In this document: positions 12,487-12,917 of the stretch, piece after piece
Numbering within the stretch: position 1 is the stretch's first letter
Layout: each line of letters opens with the position of its first letter
NCBI GenBank assembly: GCA_003482905.1
Contig: DMXM01000041.1
Coordinates: 1-12,917, forward strand
Length of the DNA stretch: 12,917 nucleotides
Direction: 5' to 3'
From: Elusimicrobiota bacterium
GTDB taxonomy: Bacteria; Elusimicrobiota; Elusimicrobia; Elusimicrobiales; UBA9959
Notes under the pieces: model-generated
Database searches by the model: none
Told to the model about the DNA's origin: nothing
Seen by the model: the letters and a program-made list of their open reading frames with translations, nothing else
Translations under genes and position numbers: made by a program

Positions 12487-12917
12487 ATGGGATTCAATCT
12501 GAAGAACAGGCACTTCCTCAAAGAACTCGACTTCACAAAACAAGAACTGGTTTTTCTTCTGAAATTGTCCAAAGACCTTAAGGCCGCCAAGTACGCCGGC
12601 ACCGAGACCGCCAGGCTGACCGGCAAGAACATCGCCCTGATATTCGAAAAAACCTCCACCCGCACGCGCTGCGCTTTCGAGGTGGCCGCGCACGACCAGG
12701 GCGCCCACGTGACCTACCTGGAGCCGTCGGGCAGCCAGATGGGGCACAAGGAAACGGTAAAAGACACCGCCCGCGTTCTGGGCAGGATGTACGACGGCAT
12801 AGAATACCGCGGTTTCGGCCAGGAGATAGTGGAGGAACTTGCCAGGTACGCCGGCGTCCCCGTCTGGAACGGCCTTACGAACGAATGGCACCCCACCCAG
12901 ATGCTGGCCGACGTGCT
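12487..12917 (+). CDS. argF: Ornithine carbamoyltransferase, 5' part (runs off the right edge)
   Basis: The first 143 codons are present and the frame is open to the edge. The enzyme makes citrulline from ornithine and carbamoyl phosphate in arginine biosynthesis, in the cytoplasm as a trimer. Visible motifs are HFLKELDFT at the start, FEKTSTRTR (53-61) that binds carbamoyl phosphate, SGSQMGHKE (81-89), DTARVLGRMYDGIEYRGF (93-110) and HPTQ (135-138). The sequence is close to the E. coli ArgF type, so an anabolic ArgF is likely; a catabolic ArcB cannot be excluded from the N-terminal part alone. ACGGAG stands about eight bases before the ATG. A full gene would need roughly 170-190 more codons. 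Confidence 0.93.
   Translation, partial: MGFNLKNRHFLKELDFTKQELVFLLKLSKDLKAAKYAGTETARLTGKNIALIFEKTSTRTRCAFEVAAHDQGAHVTYLEPSGSQMGHKETVKDTARVLGRMYDGIEYRGFGQEIVEELARYAGVPVWNGLTNEWHPTQMLADV

Noticed and set aside
12133..12891. 252-codon - strand frame across the cNMP gene and argF
   Set aside because: It runs antisense to two well-supported genes and across the argF promoter.
1..12917. CRISPR array, tRNA, rRNA or riboswitch
   Set aside because: No regularly spaced direct repeats, no tRNA-like cloverleaf and no conserved RNA motif were noticed; gaps between genes are all under 300 bases.

Overview
The window is about 12.9 kb of GC-rich bacterial DNA. It holds sixteen protein genes I can support, one short transposase remnant, and no RNA genes. 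I see no signature that fixes the lineage. Signal peptides, a lipobox protein and a DUF3996-like beta-barrel protein point to a diderm (Gram-negative-type) bacterium. The mix of stand-alone receivers, zinc-finger receiver proteins and secreted peptidases would suit a group such as Elusimicrobiota or a delta-proteobacterial relative, but that is inference only.

Layout. 1-153: remnant of an insertion sequence end with a 22-codon broken transposase start. 248-1890: a probable two-gene operon, a DTW-domain tRNA aminocarboxypropyltransferase followed by an ankyrin-repeat lipoprotein with a FlgO/CsgG-like C-terminal domain. 2077-4190: three stand-alone response-regulator receivers on the + strand, with a small outer-membrane beta-barrel gene on the - strand between the first and second. 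The first and third receivers are recent-looking paralogs. 4304-4879: a secreted guanyl-specific (RNase Sa/T1 type) ribonuclease. It converges on a secreted HExxH metallopeptidase (4977-5930, -), and a 20-bp perfect hairpin lies between them. That peptidase is divergent from a secreted M28 aminopeptidase (6049-7329, +). 7441-8779: a receiver with a C-terminal four-cysteine domain, then a secreted Pro/Ala-rich coiled-coil protein. 8862-11811 (-): a three-gene operon of two paralogous secreted proteins of unknown function followed by a clostripain-type C11 cysteine peptidase. 11945-12400: a stand-alone cyclic-nucleotide-binding domain. 12487 to the right edge: the 5' part of argF (ornithine carbamoyltransferase).

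Common themes. Four exported hydrolases (a ribonuclease, two zinc peptidases and a cysteine peptidase) lie within 6 kb, so the region looks like a degradative or scavenging secretome locus. Interspersed are four receiver proteins with no kinase and no DNA-binding output nearby. Several + strand genes share an extended -10 promoter, TTTGCTAGAAT, usually without a visible -35 box; three copies of that 11-mer are exact. Three terminators are built on the same CCGCCGG/CCGGCGG stem. The most novel-looking unit is the operon that joins the two unrecognised paralogs to the C11 peptidase.
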